Shown in pieces: positions 24,601 to 36,624 of a DNA stretch of 64,000 nt. The stretch's first letter is position 1; every line of letters begins with the position of its first letter. Under the pieces are notes generated by a model. That model had not been told where the DNA came from. It worked only from the letters and a program-made list of their open reading frames with translations, and searched no databases. Position numbers and translations under genes: made by a program. Origin of the DNA: Pyrenopolyporus hunteri (Eukaryota; Ascomycota; Sordariomycetes; Xylariales; Hypoxylaceae); assembly GCA_902806595.1 (NCBI GenBank), contig CADCXC010000012.1, positions 620,001 to 684,000 of the forward strand. The letters are read 5' to 3'.

Positions 24601-25724
24601 AGACTATTCTCCTTCTCCTCGATCTCCTTTTCCTGCCGCTTGATCTGCCGCTCTACCCTGTGAACCTCCTTCGCGGCGTCGGCCTGTTCCCGGCGAGCAG
24701 CCTCAAGCTTCCTTTCGAAGGACTCGACGTTGCGCCGGAATTCTTTTAGGTTTTCTTGGTGATCCTGGATCTTAGCACTAGAATCATTCATAACCTGCTG
24801 ATAGTGGTACAGCTTCCAGAGGATGTGAGTAACAATAGCAGCGTCGCGTTCTTCCGTTTTCTTCTCGAAGTTCTCGGCCTCGCGTTTTTGTTCTTGGTAC
24901 TGCTTTATTTCGGAATTGATACCACGCCGTCGTTGGAGCTGAAAGTTAGCATTCTCGGCGGCCTGGTCTGCTTCGCTCTGGAGCCTCTCGTATTCAGCTT
25001 TATATTCTAAACTACCCGAAATTTGCTCGATAAGGCGGGTCAAGTCCTGTGGAGACTGGGCCGCGATGGCCTCGACGTCGCCTTGGAAGACGAGGAAGTT
25101 GCGGGCCTTGATAAGAATATTCTCGGCTTCAAGGGCCTCGTTATACTGTTGGGCCGTTACGATTCGGTCGTTTATGCGGTATTCACTTGAGCCCTGACTT
25201 GTGATGCTGCGCTTCCATCGCTGCTCATCGCCAGCGTCATCTTCGTACACGGCCATAACCCAAGCTGTCTTGGGGTCGCCACGATTCGGTCTATCGTCGT
25301 CGTCGCCATTAACGTGTCCGTTGCTATGTCCATTCGTAGCTGGCTCTGCAGCCGAGCCATCGTCGTTAATCTTCGACGTCTTGAGGACTCGACCGCGGTA
25401 GACTAGGTCCTTTAGGTGGGCGGAACGTAGATGCGATGATTTAATGCCGAGGACGAAGGAGATGGCATCCATACTGGGTAAAAGCCAAGTCAATACATGA
25501 TGCGCGAAAGCGGCAAATAGGAAGGGTCGGGATAGGACGTACGAATTGGATTTACCGGATCCATTTGGACCGATAATGGAGGTGAAGTACGAGTCGCCGA
25601 AGAGAAGGGTATGATGACCCTTGTAGGACTTGAAGTCTTCAGAATGTTAGTTTGTCGCGTACGAGAAGCGCGTTCATGGAACGTGGTACGCACTGAATAA
25701 CTCGAGGCGGATGAGCTTCCCCAT
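21697..25724 (-). CDS. SMC1: Cohesin subunit SMC1
   Basis: SMC1 is the ATPase arm of the cohesin ring that holds sister chromatids together and shapes chromosomes. Five exons on the minus strand: 25724-25694, 25636-25543, 25473-22518, 22465-21788 and a tiny last one at 21714-21697. The introns are 57, 69, 52 and about 73 nt. The product is about 1258 residues. Walker A is GPNGSGKS at residues 33-40. Two long coiled-coil arms flank the hinge (about 545-680). The signature LSGGE is at 1163-1167 and Walker B FFVLDEVD at about 1187-1194. The first exon (MGKLIRLELF) is only 31 nt. The last exon is uncertain: after donor GAC/GTAAGT two nearby acceptors both give short open tails, ending at 21697 or 21692. 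I chose the one giving an LTLDL-type ending. Confidence 0.95.
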
Positions 25725-27607
25725 CTTGACTTGGCTCGCGTAAGTCCGATCTTGAGTTATGTGATGGGTTTGGTTATGGGATAAATTGAGACGCGACGCG
25801 AGAAATATGCGAAATAGGATCTAGTGTCGCCAAGCGGCCTTAGATCCAGTTGCGATTCAAATTATGACATCTCAATTAATGGGCGGGAAGGTAGTTTTAA
25901 ACCTAGGCGCGTCGGCGCATAAGAGACATTGGCAGGTTTACCTTGGGATATAGGTAAGATTTATTATACGTGGTGGTTATGTACGTCTGTAGGTTAGATA
26001 AGTCGGTAGGTATCACGATAGTATACCCATGCCCTTTTTTTTTACCCACGCTTTGCGGGAAGTACGAGACGCGACTCTAGTTAAAAGTGTACATGTCTAC
26101 CTACCGTACCTAGGTGTGGACGCGGGGACCCTTCTTTCTTGATTAGGGATAAGGTACTTGCCCGTAGCGAGTGGGCATTGTACCTGTTTATGATGGCACC
26201 CTACAGGCCACGTATAACAGCTGGCGGACAGTGTCGGCTAGTAGAAGCTATTTCACCAATCCGCTTCTCTCTCCACGCCACCACACCCAACTGAGTATAG
26301 GCAACTTTTTTACACAGTATCCTTTGTGTGCCTATACATATATCAGGTATCTGTATGTAGCGATCCGAATCCAGCTCCACCCAGCAAAAGAGCTCAAAGA
26401 TCTAGAACTGATAGGATGCCCTAGGAAAGACTAATATCGTAGGGACACTTGGGGTGTATGCATAGATAGATGACTATGTGTACGCTAATCTTGATTCTCG
26501 AGTCTGGGGTATACTTTGGGTATGTACATAGGTACCTATATGGAGATAGGTTAGGTACCTACCTACCCAGGTACATATCCAAGATGGCTGAAATATACCA
26601 AGTACGAGTGCCTAATGGCGTCATCATACCTTGTACCACCATTCAGGGTCTTAGCTATCTACCATGTACCTATCATCATATATCTACTACGTAGGTCCCC
26701 AACGTAGTGTATATATACCTACATACATACATACATACCTACCTACCTAGGTACCTATGTAAGTGAGGCTTGCAAGCGATAACAAGCTTGGATTACATAT
26801 TTCTTGAATCCTCATCCACCTCTTTCTCATCCGATTAGGTGTTGTTTTATAGCCGACAACGCATATCGCTCAACAATTCCTTGGAAATCAAGAGGAAAAA
26901 GTAAAACGAGTGAAGGGAAAGAAAAAAGAAAAAAGAAAAAGGGTCCAACTCCAATTCCGAAACCGTTCGTCCAGATTGGATTGAAATACCCAACGGAGGG
27001 CAGGCATCCCAATAATAGCTAGCTCTCTTTCCGTCCTAGAGTCGCATCGATTCTACATAGTACAGGTTGGTCGACGGTTTGGGGAACTCGCAGGCAGTAA
27101 GAGCCGCCTTGTTCTCGTCCAACCACAGGTCGCGCTTGAAACACGTCGTTCAGCGGAAGCCACCCACAGGATCAATATTTCTACCCACCATATATTTTAC
27201 CACTTTTCACAACGCCGGCAACACAGGGTTCCCCCCTACCGCCGTCGTCGTCCCGCACGCCCATCACAAGCCTCCAAAGAGTCACGCAAGCTTACCCCGT
27301 GTCTAATACTTACCAAAGTCACATGCGCCCGCTATCTGGGTATATTCGTTGCTCTCGTTATCGCCTCTAGTCTCAACCTGCTGCGACCTCTTTATTTAAT
27401 TGGACCGGGTTGTGGCATCGCATCCACTCGGCCGCACAGAGGTGAAGCCGTCTTCCTCGGACCAGCAAGAATATAATATTAATAGGTAACAACTAATCCC
27501 CTGCTCCCGTTGTAAGTTTGTGTCTCTCGGCCCCTTCCCGAACCCCTCCTGCTCAAAAACCCAGGTTTCAGTCTCTGAGGCTCTTCCATCCCATTGTCCC
27601 TTTGACG
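25725..27607. other. Divergent promoter region (SMC1/GPC1)
   Basis: About 1.9 kb between two divergent start codons, with no supportable gene. It includes two dense TAGGTACC clusters (26523-26575 and 26693-26765), a poly-T run at 26034-26041, and A-rich sequence near 26920-26940. C/T-rich sequence approaches the GPC1 start. Short frames at 26171-26434 and 27067-27306 lack any family resemblance. Confidence 0.5.
26523..26765. repeat. Dense TAGGTACC/TACATACC clusters
   Basis: Two blocks of alternating GGTACCTA, TACCTACC and TACATACA units (26523-26575 and 26693-26765) separated by about 120 bp. These are the strongest examples of the window-wide motif. CCTAGGTACCTA is nearly self-complementary. 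Confidence 0.75.
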
Positions 27608-29395
27608 ATGGCTGACATCCTGGTTCTTAGAGGAGCCGAAGCTCTTCGTAGGGTTTCCTTCCGAAACGATATCCAAAGGTTTCCGATCCGTACCCTCGCA
27701 GAGATGGCCGATTCCGGTAGTCACGCCATGTCGGCGCAGCCCACCAAATCGGAGGGCGCTCAGACCGACGACGAGAACGCCTTAACTCCCGATGACACCA
27801 CGACTCCGTCTCTAGCTTCCTCGCCCATCCAGCACGCCACGGTTGACCCGCACAAGCTAGACGAGGACCAAAAGAGCCCTCGAATATCAAGGAACCCCTC
27901 CTTCTCCGGGAGCAGTTCCTACCATGAAGATTGGGATTCGTATCCGCCGTTAGATCGCTTAACCGTCCTAGATCTTCTCGACAACTTCGCCCTGCCGCAA
28001 CAACTGGAGAAGCTACAGAAGGGAATATCGGCTCAGACGGAAAAGGTCCGCAAGTCGCGAGCCGCTCTTAGGAACAGAGGCCAAGTAGCCAAGGAACGCA
28101 TGGTGGAGGAATGGCGGCGCCGAGTGCCTTCGGCCGATGAGCAGTTGGAGAGGTATAGAAAGCGCATGAAGCAGAACGTCGAGAAGCTAGGCCGACAATG
28201 GAACGACACCAAGGTGATCACGATGCGAGAGAAGGTCGCCTTCATCGGCGGTGTCATGAACATCTTCATTAGCGGGTACCTATTAGGCGCATTCCCCGAG
28301 TACTTCCACGTCTGGTATACGGGCCAACTCGTCTACTTCATGCCCATCCGATTCTATACCTACCGCCGACGCGGCTACCACTACTTCTTGGCCGATCTCT
28401 GCTACTTCGTCAACCTCCTCCTGTTCCTCAGTATCTGGATATTCCCGGCCTCTAAGAGACTGCTCATCGCTGCCTACTGCCTAGCCTACGGAAACAACGC
28501 CGTGGCAATCATAATGTGGCGTAACTCGCTCGTGTTCCACGACTTCGACAAGGTCACGTCTTTGTTCATCCATATAATGCCCTGCGTTACGCTGCATTGT
28601 ATGGCCCACCTGTTCCCGCTCGAAGACCAGCGCAAACGGTTTCCCGCGCTCTGGACTATCAAGACGTCTCCGCCGGGGTCCCCGACTGCTTACGGCAACC
28701 TAGTCTCCATGCTTGCCTGGTCTACCATCCCCTACGCTTTCTGGCAGCTAAGCTACTACTTCTTCATCACGGTCCGCAGACGTGAAAAGATCGCGGCTGG
28801 CCGGCCTACGTCGTTTACCTGGCTCCGTCGCTCCTACTCGAAAACCTGGATCGGGAAGCTCGTGCTCTCGCTGCCCAACAACCTACAGGAAGTCGCGTTC
28901 ATGCTAATCCAGTACCTCTATGCCGTGTTTACAATGCTACCGTGCCCCCTGTGGTTCTACAGTCGCTGGGCGTCGGCCGGCTTCCTCATGCTGGTGTTCA
29001 CGTGGAGCGTTTACAACGGCTCAACGTTTTACATCGACGTGTTCGGCAAGCGGTTTCAAAAGGAGCTCGAGGCGCTGAAGGCCGAGGTTGCTAAGTGGCA
29101 GAACAGCCCTGACGCGCTCGGTTCCCCGACGATGGCGCCGACGCCAGCGGCGGGGCCGGAAGCCGAAGGTAAGATCGGCGCAACGGATACCGAAGAAGGC
29201 ATCGAAAAACACGTCCGGGTTGCTGATCCTGCTAGCGGGCGGCGGCTGAGCGTCGATGAGATCCCGCTGTTACACGAGGAGAAACCAGCCAAGGACACTA
29301 ACCATTCAAACACGAATGATTCGGTGGCCAGTGGGATTGACGAACGGATTAATGATGCAGTACGAGCGAGGAAGCCTAGCGAAGCTACTCCATAA
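27608..29395 (+). CDS. GPC1: Glycerophosphocholine acyltransferase Gpc1
   Basis: Gpc1 transfers an acyl group from acyl-CoA to glycerophosphocholine, making lysophosphatidylcholine in a phosphatidylcholine remodelling route. It is a single exon of about 595 residues from ATG 27608; in-frame ATGs at 27704 and 27728 could also be used. An N-terminal Ser/Thr-rich disordered part (about residues 1-115) precedes a coiled basic segment. From about residue 207 comes a multi-pass membrane domain of the DUF2838 type, with VAFIGGVMNIFISGYLLGAF, YFHVWYTGQLVYF, IRFYTYRRRGYHYFLADLCY and GNNAVAIIMWRNSLVFHDF. The C-terminal tail is acidic and hydrophilic. It is divergent from SMC1 and convergent with CDH1. 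The start position is the least certain point. Confidence 0.9.
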   Translation: MADILVLRGAEALRRVSFRNDIQRFPIRTLAEMADSGSHAMSAQPTKSEGAQTDDENALTPDDTTTPSLASSPIQHATVDPHKLDEDQKSPRISRNPSFSGSSSYHEDWDSYPPLDRLTVLDLLDNFALPQQLEKLQKGISAQTEKVRKSRAALRNRGQVAKERMVEEWRRRVPSADEQLERYRKRMKQNVEKLGRQWNDTKVITMREKVAFIGGVMNIFISGYLLGAFPEYFHVWYTGQLVYFMPIRFYTYRRRGYHYFLADLCYFVNLLLFLSIWIFPASKRLLIAAYCLAYGNNAVAIIMWRNSLVFHDFDKVTSLFIHIMPCVTLHCMAHLFPLEDQRKRFPALWTIKTSPPGSPTAYGNLVSMLAWSTIPYAFWQLSYYFFITVRRREKIAAGRPTSFTWLRRSYSKTWIGKLVLSLPNNLQEVAFMLIQYLYAVFTMLPCPLWFYSRWASAGFLMLVFTWSVYNGSTFYIDVFGKRFQKELEALKAEVAKWQNSPDALGSPTMAPTPAAGPEAEGKIGATDTEEGIEKHVRVADPASGRRLSVDEIPLLHEEKPAKDTNHSNTNDSVASGIDERINDAVRARKPSEATP

Positions 29396-30629
29396 CAGGA
29401 ATTATAATGATGCTAGTATAGTCGTTAGTATTTAATCAGCCTTCCCCAATGATTTTATTTTATTTCATTTTTTGCGCGGACATCGACAATGTCAGACGGA
29501 CATCTAGTTTCATGATGGCCTTAGCCCGCGGGCTAATTAGCCAGGCTAGATTTCTTCGGTCCAGAGTTAGCGGCGCCAGATGCTAGTTCCTGGAGCAATC
29601 GGGCAGTCCGCAATACCGAGATAGACGTATCGGCGTATGATGTTTTGTTTTATTTTGCTTTGTTTTGCTTCCTCCCTTTGGATTCGGAGCTTTACGCGGT
29701 GGGTAAGAGACGGCTGCATTGTTACGTTTTCCAAGGATTGGTTCAAGAGACATCTCGATATACCCCTTCACATCGATTTAAAGCGCAGAACACGGAGTTA
29801 GGACGCGAGCAGAGGAAGGAAAGAGTAATGACGGGAGGGATTTAATGAGGCATAGCTCTCTCTCTCTCTCTCTACGTAGAGTATAATCAGTACTACAGCA
29901 CGCTAGAAAATCATGAATATATCCATCCCCTTTATGATCTCAGAACAGGTATTCTCACTTATATGCGATGCTATTTGATAAGCATTTTTTGCTCCCTCTG
30001 CTCCCTCTGCTCCCTTCGCGCTTAGGTACGCTACTCTAAAATGCTAATTATATTAAATCATAAGAGTCAAGAAGTTTTCATATCGATTCACGCGCAGAAT
30101 GACAACTACCAGGTAGATTTGACGACTTTTGATAATCCTCTTATTTAATTCGCAACGCAACGTAACGTAACGCAACGCTGTCGTAGTGATACCTATGATG
30201 CTACCAGCCCAAGCCCATTTGGCCCGACATCACGCCCCATTGAGCCCAGCCAGCCAACCCCTTTCCGATGGCGGGTCCGCCGACCCCTTCCTCTTCCTTT
30301 CCCTTCCTGCAACGCCATGCTGTTCATACCAAAAAAATAAGGATCCCGGCCGCCACCATCTCGAAGGCAGTCGAATGCAGATTAGATAGTTCGTCAACCC
30401 CATGATCCATAATACCATGACGACTAGGTAGGAACCCCCAAAAAATCCCGCCCCCTTTAAAAACAGACTCATACATGCGGAGTTCGTGAAAAAGCAATAA
30501 CGCCCATGGATGCAATCAACTGTGAGAGGATTTCCCCTTAGAAGATATCGTGAAACTAGGTGTGAAGATCGGTATGGCTAAGTAGGGTTGTCATCATATA
30601 GATTGGACTTGACGAGATAAGCGGTCTCG
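29396..30629. other. Convergent 3' intergenic region (GPC1/CDH1)
   Basis: About 1.2 kb without a gene. Simple repeats lie at 29856-29873 (CT dinucleotide), 29991-30017 (three 9-bp GCTCCCTCT units) and about 30150-30180 (CGCAACGTAACG pentamers). A TTTTATTTTGCTTTG tract is near 29645. Confidence 0.6.
29991..30017. repeat. 9-bp GCTCCCTCT tandem repeat
   Basis: Three consecutive copies of GCTCCCTCT, the last diverging at its end. It lies in the 3' intergenic region between two convergent genes. Confidence 0.8.
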
Positions 30630-32694
30630 TCACCGAATGACCCCCCAATCGCTTAGTCGCCCCCCGCTGTCGCTGTCCTCTCTTTGACCCGGTCTTCGTC
30701 CGAACACAGTCCAAAAACGCAGGGTTTCGTCGCCGGCCCCCGTTACTATAGTTCTACCATCGGGGCTCATAGCTAGGTATAATACTCTGTATGTATGGCC
30801 AGTAAGACTAACCACTTGCGTCATGGCAGGATACTTCCACACGACAATCTGGTTCTGACTGTAGCCGTGAGTCGAAACGATTTCGTTCGAGTTCTTGGAC
30901 CACGAAATGTTGCAAACCTGGCTTCCGGTATCGACTTCGTTAATGACCGTACCGCGAACCGTATCATGGAAGATTATCCTTCGATCGGCTGTTCCGCCGC
31001 CCGAGGCAAGGAGACCACGCTGATGGGGAGACCATGCAATTGCCTTGACGGCTGCGGTATGGTCGGAGAATTTCCACAGAGGTGTCTCGGAAAGCTTATC
31101 CCAGACCATAAGCTTGTTATCGTTACCGCCGCTCGCTAATTGGCCATCCTCACAGTTCCACTTCAAGCCGCAAACCTCTTGCTTATGGCCCATAAGTCTT
31201 CGCATCCATTGATCGGGAGCCCTGACATCGCGGTGATATATCAGTCGATCCCGAGATCCTGACGTAAGAATGTGAGTATTCCAAGCCAGAGATCCTACGC
31301 GTGCGGTATGCCCCGTCATGGTTCTCAAGCGCCTCGTCTTCTCCGCATCCCAGATCTGAACTAGACCCTTTCCAGTACCAATGGCGATATGAGTGCCTTT
31401 TTGAATCCATGACACGCTCGTCACGGTATCATCCTCAAGGGTGCAGAGCTTATTGACCCGGCTTGTCTGGGCGTTCCACATGTAAACGCTCGAGCCCAAG
31501 CCGACACCCAAGACATTAGCACTACCCCAATCAACCAAGTTCAGATAGAAGTCATCAGCCAGCTCAGGAGCATCTAACACCTTATAGGGCACCTTGCTCA
31601 CTGCTCGCGGTTGGCGCCTTGGACTTAATAGCATTTGCTGGCTGCCAAAACGGACCGGTGATAGGCTGTATACCTCTGATCGTATATCTAGATTAGGGCC
31701 ATGTCGGCTCTGTGGCGTTCGCGACGGCGTCGGCTGCCCAGGAACGTTGGAAAGATGGCGGGGTGACATGTAAGAGAAGAGGTTCTTGTGTGGTGTTGAG
31801 GGCGTGAAGCTGGATGGAAGGGCTCGGGGAGGGTTACTCGGTGGGGTATGGGATCTTGTGCCATCGTGAGTATGCGTAGAGTGTGCCGAGCCTGGTAAGT
31901 TGGCATCTGGCGATAATGTCTGTGGGGTAGCCTGTGGTATCGTGTTCTCGAAAAGCTCGGCCCTCAACACCGTCGAGAAAATTTGATTCGCTTCCTCCTC
32001 TAGGGACAATCAGCTATCGGGTCTACTAGCGAAGGGATAATGCGAATAGCATACTTTTTTGAAAGTGAAGCTCACCGTGTGGCGTCGGTTTCTTTCGCCG
32101 CGACGGCGTCGCTGGCGATCCTTCCTCATGCAAGAGGCTAAAGCTGGCCTGGAGATCTTGACCTGACCGGGAGGGTATAAATCTAGTGAGGTTCGTCAGT
32201 AGATGCCGCCAAAGAGATCAGATACGAATCAGGTCTATGCCGGAAAGGAAGGACTAGGGTTGATCCTGGTCACAACGACGGCGGTTCCTAACACACACAT
32301 GGGCCCGATATCCAATCGCCGGAAAGAGCAAAGGAACATGCGCGTCCACTAACCTATCGCCATCCATCATGCATTGCCGTTTCCTACTCGGACTAGCACC
32401 CGGCGTACTCTCCCGTCTACCGGCAGAAAGTTCCCTCGAAAGGGCCCTCGACAAGCTCTCCGCATCGATGCCACCTACGCTCGTTCTCCCACCCCCGCGT
32501 CCACTATGACGTGCACTCCTCGAATTGCCACCCTCTATATTGTTATTGCTCATCGCTTGTAGCCTCCCTCTGTTAGAGGGCGGGGGAGGAGTAGCCATCC
32601 GGGAGGGTGTCCGTACGGCGGGGCTTATCGTATCGTGCGCTTGTCGTTTTAACAGTGGTGGTGCCGCAGCCACCGGGTCGGACTCTATAGTCAT
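30630..32694 (-). CDS. CDH1: APC/C activator Cdh1 (fizzy-related, WD40)
   Basis: Cdh1 binds the anaphase-promoting complex and brings substrates to it in late mitosis and G1. Three exons on the minus strand: 32694-32354, 32182-32076 and 31999-30630. The introns are 171 and 76 nt, and the product is about 605 residues. The C-box DRFIPSR (residues 113-119) is interrupted by intron 1 inside its first Arg codon. An RRKK-type basic patch follows. A Ser/Thr/Pro-rich region with several SP/TP sites is a likely CDK target zone. The family-typical KVPYKVLDAPELADDFYLNL leads into a seven-bladed WD40 propeller (about residues 295-590). The protein ends in GVIR, the Ile-Arg tail that docks on APC/C. The linker sequence fits Cdh1 better than Cdc20. 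Confidence 0.94.
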
Positions 32695-35414
32695 TTTTCT
32701 CTCGCGAAACCCGGATTTAGGGTGGTTATCGTAGAAGCCAAGCAGTTTGTTGTTGTTGTTGTATGGGGTATGGGGTATGCAGCAGGTGTATTAAAAAGGG
32801 AGAAAATGGGCAGAGAAGGCCAAAGTCCGCTGCCAGACGTGGAAGCTAAACCGAGTATGAAACTTTCGATCAGGTTGTCGAAGGCAATATTATCGGCGAG
32901 AATCTGCTAAGAAGCCTCCCAGGGAGTTGCAGCTTCTCTAGCGCATGCTCTTCCGTCGTCGACGATATGAGCTAGAATCGGAGTTGGAGTTTGTTTTTTT
33001 TTTTCTTCTTTGGCAAGGGAGAGAGGATATGGGTGGGTAAATATTCGATCGCTTCGTACTATCGTCGCGAGTGTCTCAAGAGAGCATTGGGAAATTAAAG
33101 AGAGAGAGGAAGGAATAAAATATAACTGGCCGTCATTTGTTAGTACAAGAGAGTCAAGAGAGTCGAGTTTGTTTAACTTGGACGATAGTGACAGCGAGAC
33201 TAACAAGCAGCGGCAACGGCAGTGAGTTGGGAAAGAGGCGGGTGATTGATTTCGTGGACTTGGATAGAGGTTGAATGGCAATGGCTGAATGGGCCATGCT
33301 AACTGAACTAAGGTGAAAGGGAAAAGCCAGGCTCTACTTGGCTCCTGCTAATGCTTTTGCGTGCCTGCATGTCGCGCGCCATACAAGGGCCACAGGGGGG
33401 AGGGAACATTGAAGTCAGTGCTAGCAGATATCCCCACTATTAGAAGATAGCCTATACTTCATTCACAGGCCCTGTAAGCGTAGACTTACAGGTACCCATT
33501 AACTTTTCAGCCGACCGTTCAAAGGCTACAAACTGTGTTCAGTACCACCTAACATGTACCATACCTATTGCCTAGTAGAGGTAATCGACGAAGGTTAACA
33601 TGGGACCGGCTCGACGTGACGTGACGTGCCTCTTCGATTTTAAATGTTCTTGTATCTTTCATCATCAATTATAGGTACCACATTCACCAAGGTACAATAC
33701 AAAGACGCCAGTGATGTTCGTAATGATGACTATTGATGTATTGCACGTATACCGATCATTCTTTAACAACCGTAGTTTTGACGGGTTTGTTGTTCGTGTT
33801 CAAAAATGAATAAAATGAATTTACTACATTGCAGCATTACAGCATTGCTGCATTGCTGCATATGGTATAGGTACAATAACATGTGCAGGACCTACCACGC
33901 TCCAAACAGTTGACCAGATTCCTCCTAGTGGCTGGGAAACGCGTATGTAAACATCTTGTACGTATTGGTCTCATTTCCCTTTTCTTTGGTCACGGTTCAC
34001 CAAAGCTTAGATAAACAACATATAATTGCGGGACTTGGCTAGTGACAAGCAACGCCCTAGGCACCAAGCAACCGGGGGGGAAACAGTTGGTTTTAGCTAA
34101 ACAATAACATAAGGTCTCTGACAGGTCTCTTTACCCTGTAAGTAATTCAACACGTCGAGAACTAAGACCCATTGTGCGGCCGAATTCGCGATGCAGAATT
34201 GGCAAGACGCGCTATTAAGGCACTCCCTTTTTTTTACTTCCTTTTTCTTCTTTTCCCTCTCGTGACTGAAGCAAGTCGAAGCGGATCTGCCCCTCGTTAT
34301 TAAAGGGGGGCTGTTTTTGTATGTAACGCGGTTAGGTTGTTTATTATTTTGCTTACAATGCACGTAACCCTGGCTTTAAATTTCCCAGGGACGCGCCGTA
34401 GCCAATTCTCCGACTGGCTACGCGCTCTCGTCCAGGGGTGTCACTGTTTTGCTGTTTTGACCGGTTCCCGGATCTCCAGCTGATAGGGTAGCTTGTATTC
34501 CTGTACCGAAGGTTCCCACTAACCCCAAACACGTGTAGACAAGTACTCAAGTATCATATTCGTATATACATGGTATATCTTACCATGAAATGTAAGGAAC
34601 AATACTTAGTATATACATACCTGCGGTACGTATGTAGAAAGCGGGATATGACTACATATAGTGGGCGCGTCAAGAACGCCCTTATCCATCCGAATAGAAA
34701 ACACATGCACCTAGACAGGTAAACATCGGGGGCCAGCAATTTTCACGAAAAGAACATTGAATACCTCATGTATGTGCATGTAGCATTCCATTCTCAAGTC
34801 AGCCCGCCCAACGGTATCCGAACCTCATCACCATCTTCTATCGCAGCAGGGTCCTGTATTTCCCTTCAATATCCACATATGCGCCTCGATCGTGGATTTA
34901 TATTTACATATCCATGAATTACAAATCCGGGGAAGTAACACATTGAGATGAGGGGCTTTTAATGAAGCTTCGCCTTTTGTTCATCCCGTTCCGTCTCGGG
35001 TAACCCGTCATAACACAACGGCATAGATGAGGCTCAACAGCCATACAGGGTATACGATCACCAGCAATTCAGCCGGACCCCCTTAAGGCGCACATGTATA
35101 GGCTACGATGTATCATTTTTATTGTATATCTTTCCATCTCGACACCGATTGAAAAGGAATCAAGAAGTTTCTTGGTTCCTTGGCTACCTACGTAGCAAGC
35201 TCGCAACGCCATCCATCCCCCCTTATAAGGAGGTACGTAAGGATCCTCGATACCCCCCTACTGCTTAGAAGGTGGCATACCAATTCCCACTTTGGAGTCA
35301 CTATACACTCTTTGTAAAATCAATGGCCATTTGAAATTAGCAGCTCAATCCCCACCTCTCACTACATAGAGGTTCTATGGATGAGGCCCACAAGATCTAT
35401 CGTAGCTATAAGCA
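32695..35414. other. CDH1 upstream and gene-free gap
   Basis: About 2.7 kb with no supportable gene. The first 600 bp probably hold the CDH1 promoter and 5' UTR: C/T and AGAG tracts near 33090-33180 and a GTTGTT repeat near 32746. A GCATTGCT/GCATTAC short tandem lies near 33828-33862. The rest is plain intergenic DNA with scattered TAGGTA motifs. Confidence 0.5.
33826..33863. repeat. Short GCATTRCT tandem repeat
   Basis: Four to five copies of a 7-8 bp unit (GCATTAC/GCATTGCT) in a row. Intergenic. Confidence 0.65.
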
Positions 35415-36624
35415 TTACGTCTCGAGGTGAGCATCCGGGATTGCGAATAAGAGGGAGAGAACGGAGCCAATATTGTCGAATTTCTCGAAAGGACCGAGTG
35501 TGGGCGCCTCTATCGTGGATGCTGTTACGTCTCCTGTGGCGTTCGGAAGAATATGGACGTAAATAGGAGCCCTAGCATCTCCAAGTCGTTTGAGACATTC
35601 GAATAGGCCAGCTAGCTTTCATATGCATCCTCAGTCCAGACATAGCTGAGCCATCAGGTAGCATCTAGAGTAGTCCTGGGTTGAGCCGAATTAAGGTAGG
35701 CTATTTCCCCTAATGACTTCCAAAGACCCGTTGTCTACCGGAACTCGCTCATCTCTAAGCCCTCCTATGAGCTACGAATATTGCCCCGATTCTCTATCAG
35801 CTCACAAGTCATCATATCGAGGCATCGCTAGGCTTCTTCCTCGCAATTATAACCCCGTGTTATCTTCGTGAATAACCCACATGCCAAAAGGATTGCCAAA
35901 TTAGGATCCTGTGTCTAACTTTCGAACGCATACAATCTCATCTCAATTAACCAAATCGGGAGAGACTGCTCGGCTTCGTTTGATCTTATCTCACCGCGCA
36001 CCGGTTCCAGTTCTCGATATTCGCTAGGAACGAGATCGGAAGCCCTCTTTTCGGCAGACCACTTAAAGATTACTTTTATACTTTCGGGCCAGAGTCCATC
36101 CCCCATCTGACCTGCTATCTAGAAACTTCGAAGACACGACGAGAATAAGGAGGCAGCTTTGGATGCGGAAACAACACTGTTGAACGCTCTTGGATTATCA
36201 ACGAGATGGATCCCTATTCAATAATCTCGTTATGGTTCCGCCCTTGTTAGATAACTGTGGCGTCGTTCGGTAGTACATTGGCGCCTGAGTGGGCATCCCG
36301 GTTTGAGTAAAGGAATGCATGGGTATCAACTCTCTCAAGCAGCTCGTTGATCAGAGACATGACCAATCTCGCCCAGACGGCACTGAAGGGACAAGTGCTT
36401 ATTAGAACGCTAGAAGCGAGTTCCGTGGACTCGCAGGAATTTTCAACCCCTACGGCCTTCCGAAGGCCTGGGGAGTTGGCAGCCTCACGAATCCGTGCCA
36501 TCAGGGAGAAGTGGCTACCGCTGGGAACGGTTCGAAGTTTGCTTAGCCAAACCCCTCCCAACCACAGATGAGGGCAAGTCAGACACTCCGGATTCTGGCC
36601 TGTTATCTGATCTCTCAAACCCAT
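35415..36624 (-). pseudogene. Decayed protein-coding relic, family unknown
   Basis: On the minus strand one frame from about 35945 down to a TAA at 35415 stays protein-like but contains several stops. Clean pieces include LFECLKRLGDARAPIYVHIL and APTLGPFEKFDNIGSVLSL near the end, and GGLRDERVPVDNGSLEVIRG and NPFGMWVIHEDNTG further upstream. A 125-codon open frame at 36624-36247 and a 63-codon one at 36106-35915 probably belong to the same former gene in other frames. The in-frame stops are TAA, TAG or TGA, mostly one C-to-T change from CAA, CAG or CGA, which fits RIP. The product family is not known to me. Boundaries are approximate, and joining of the upstream pieces is inference. Confidence 0.5.
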
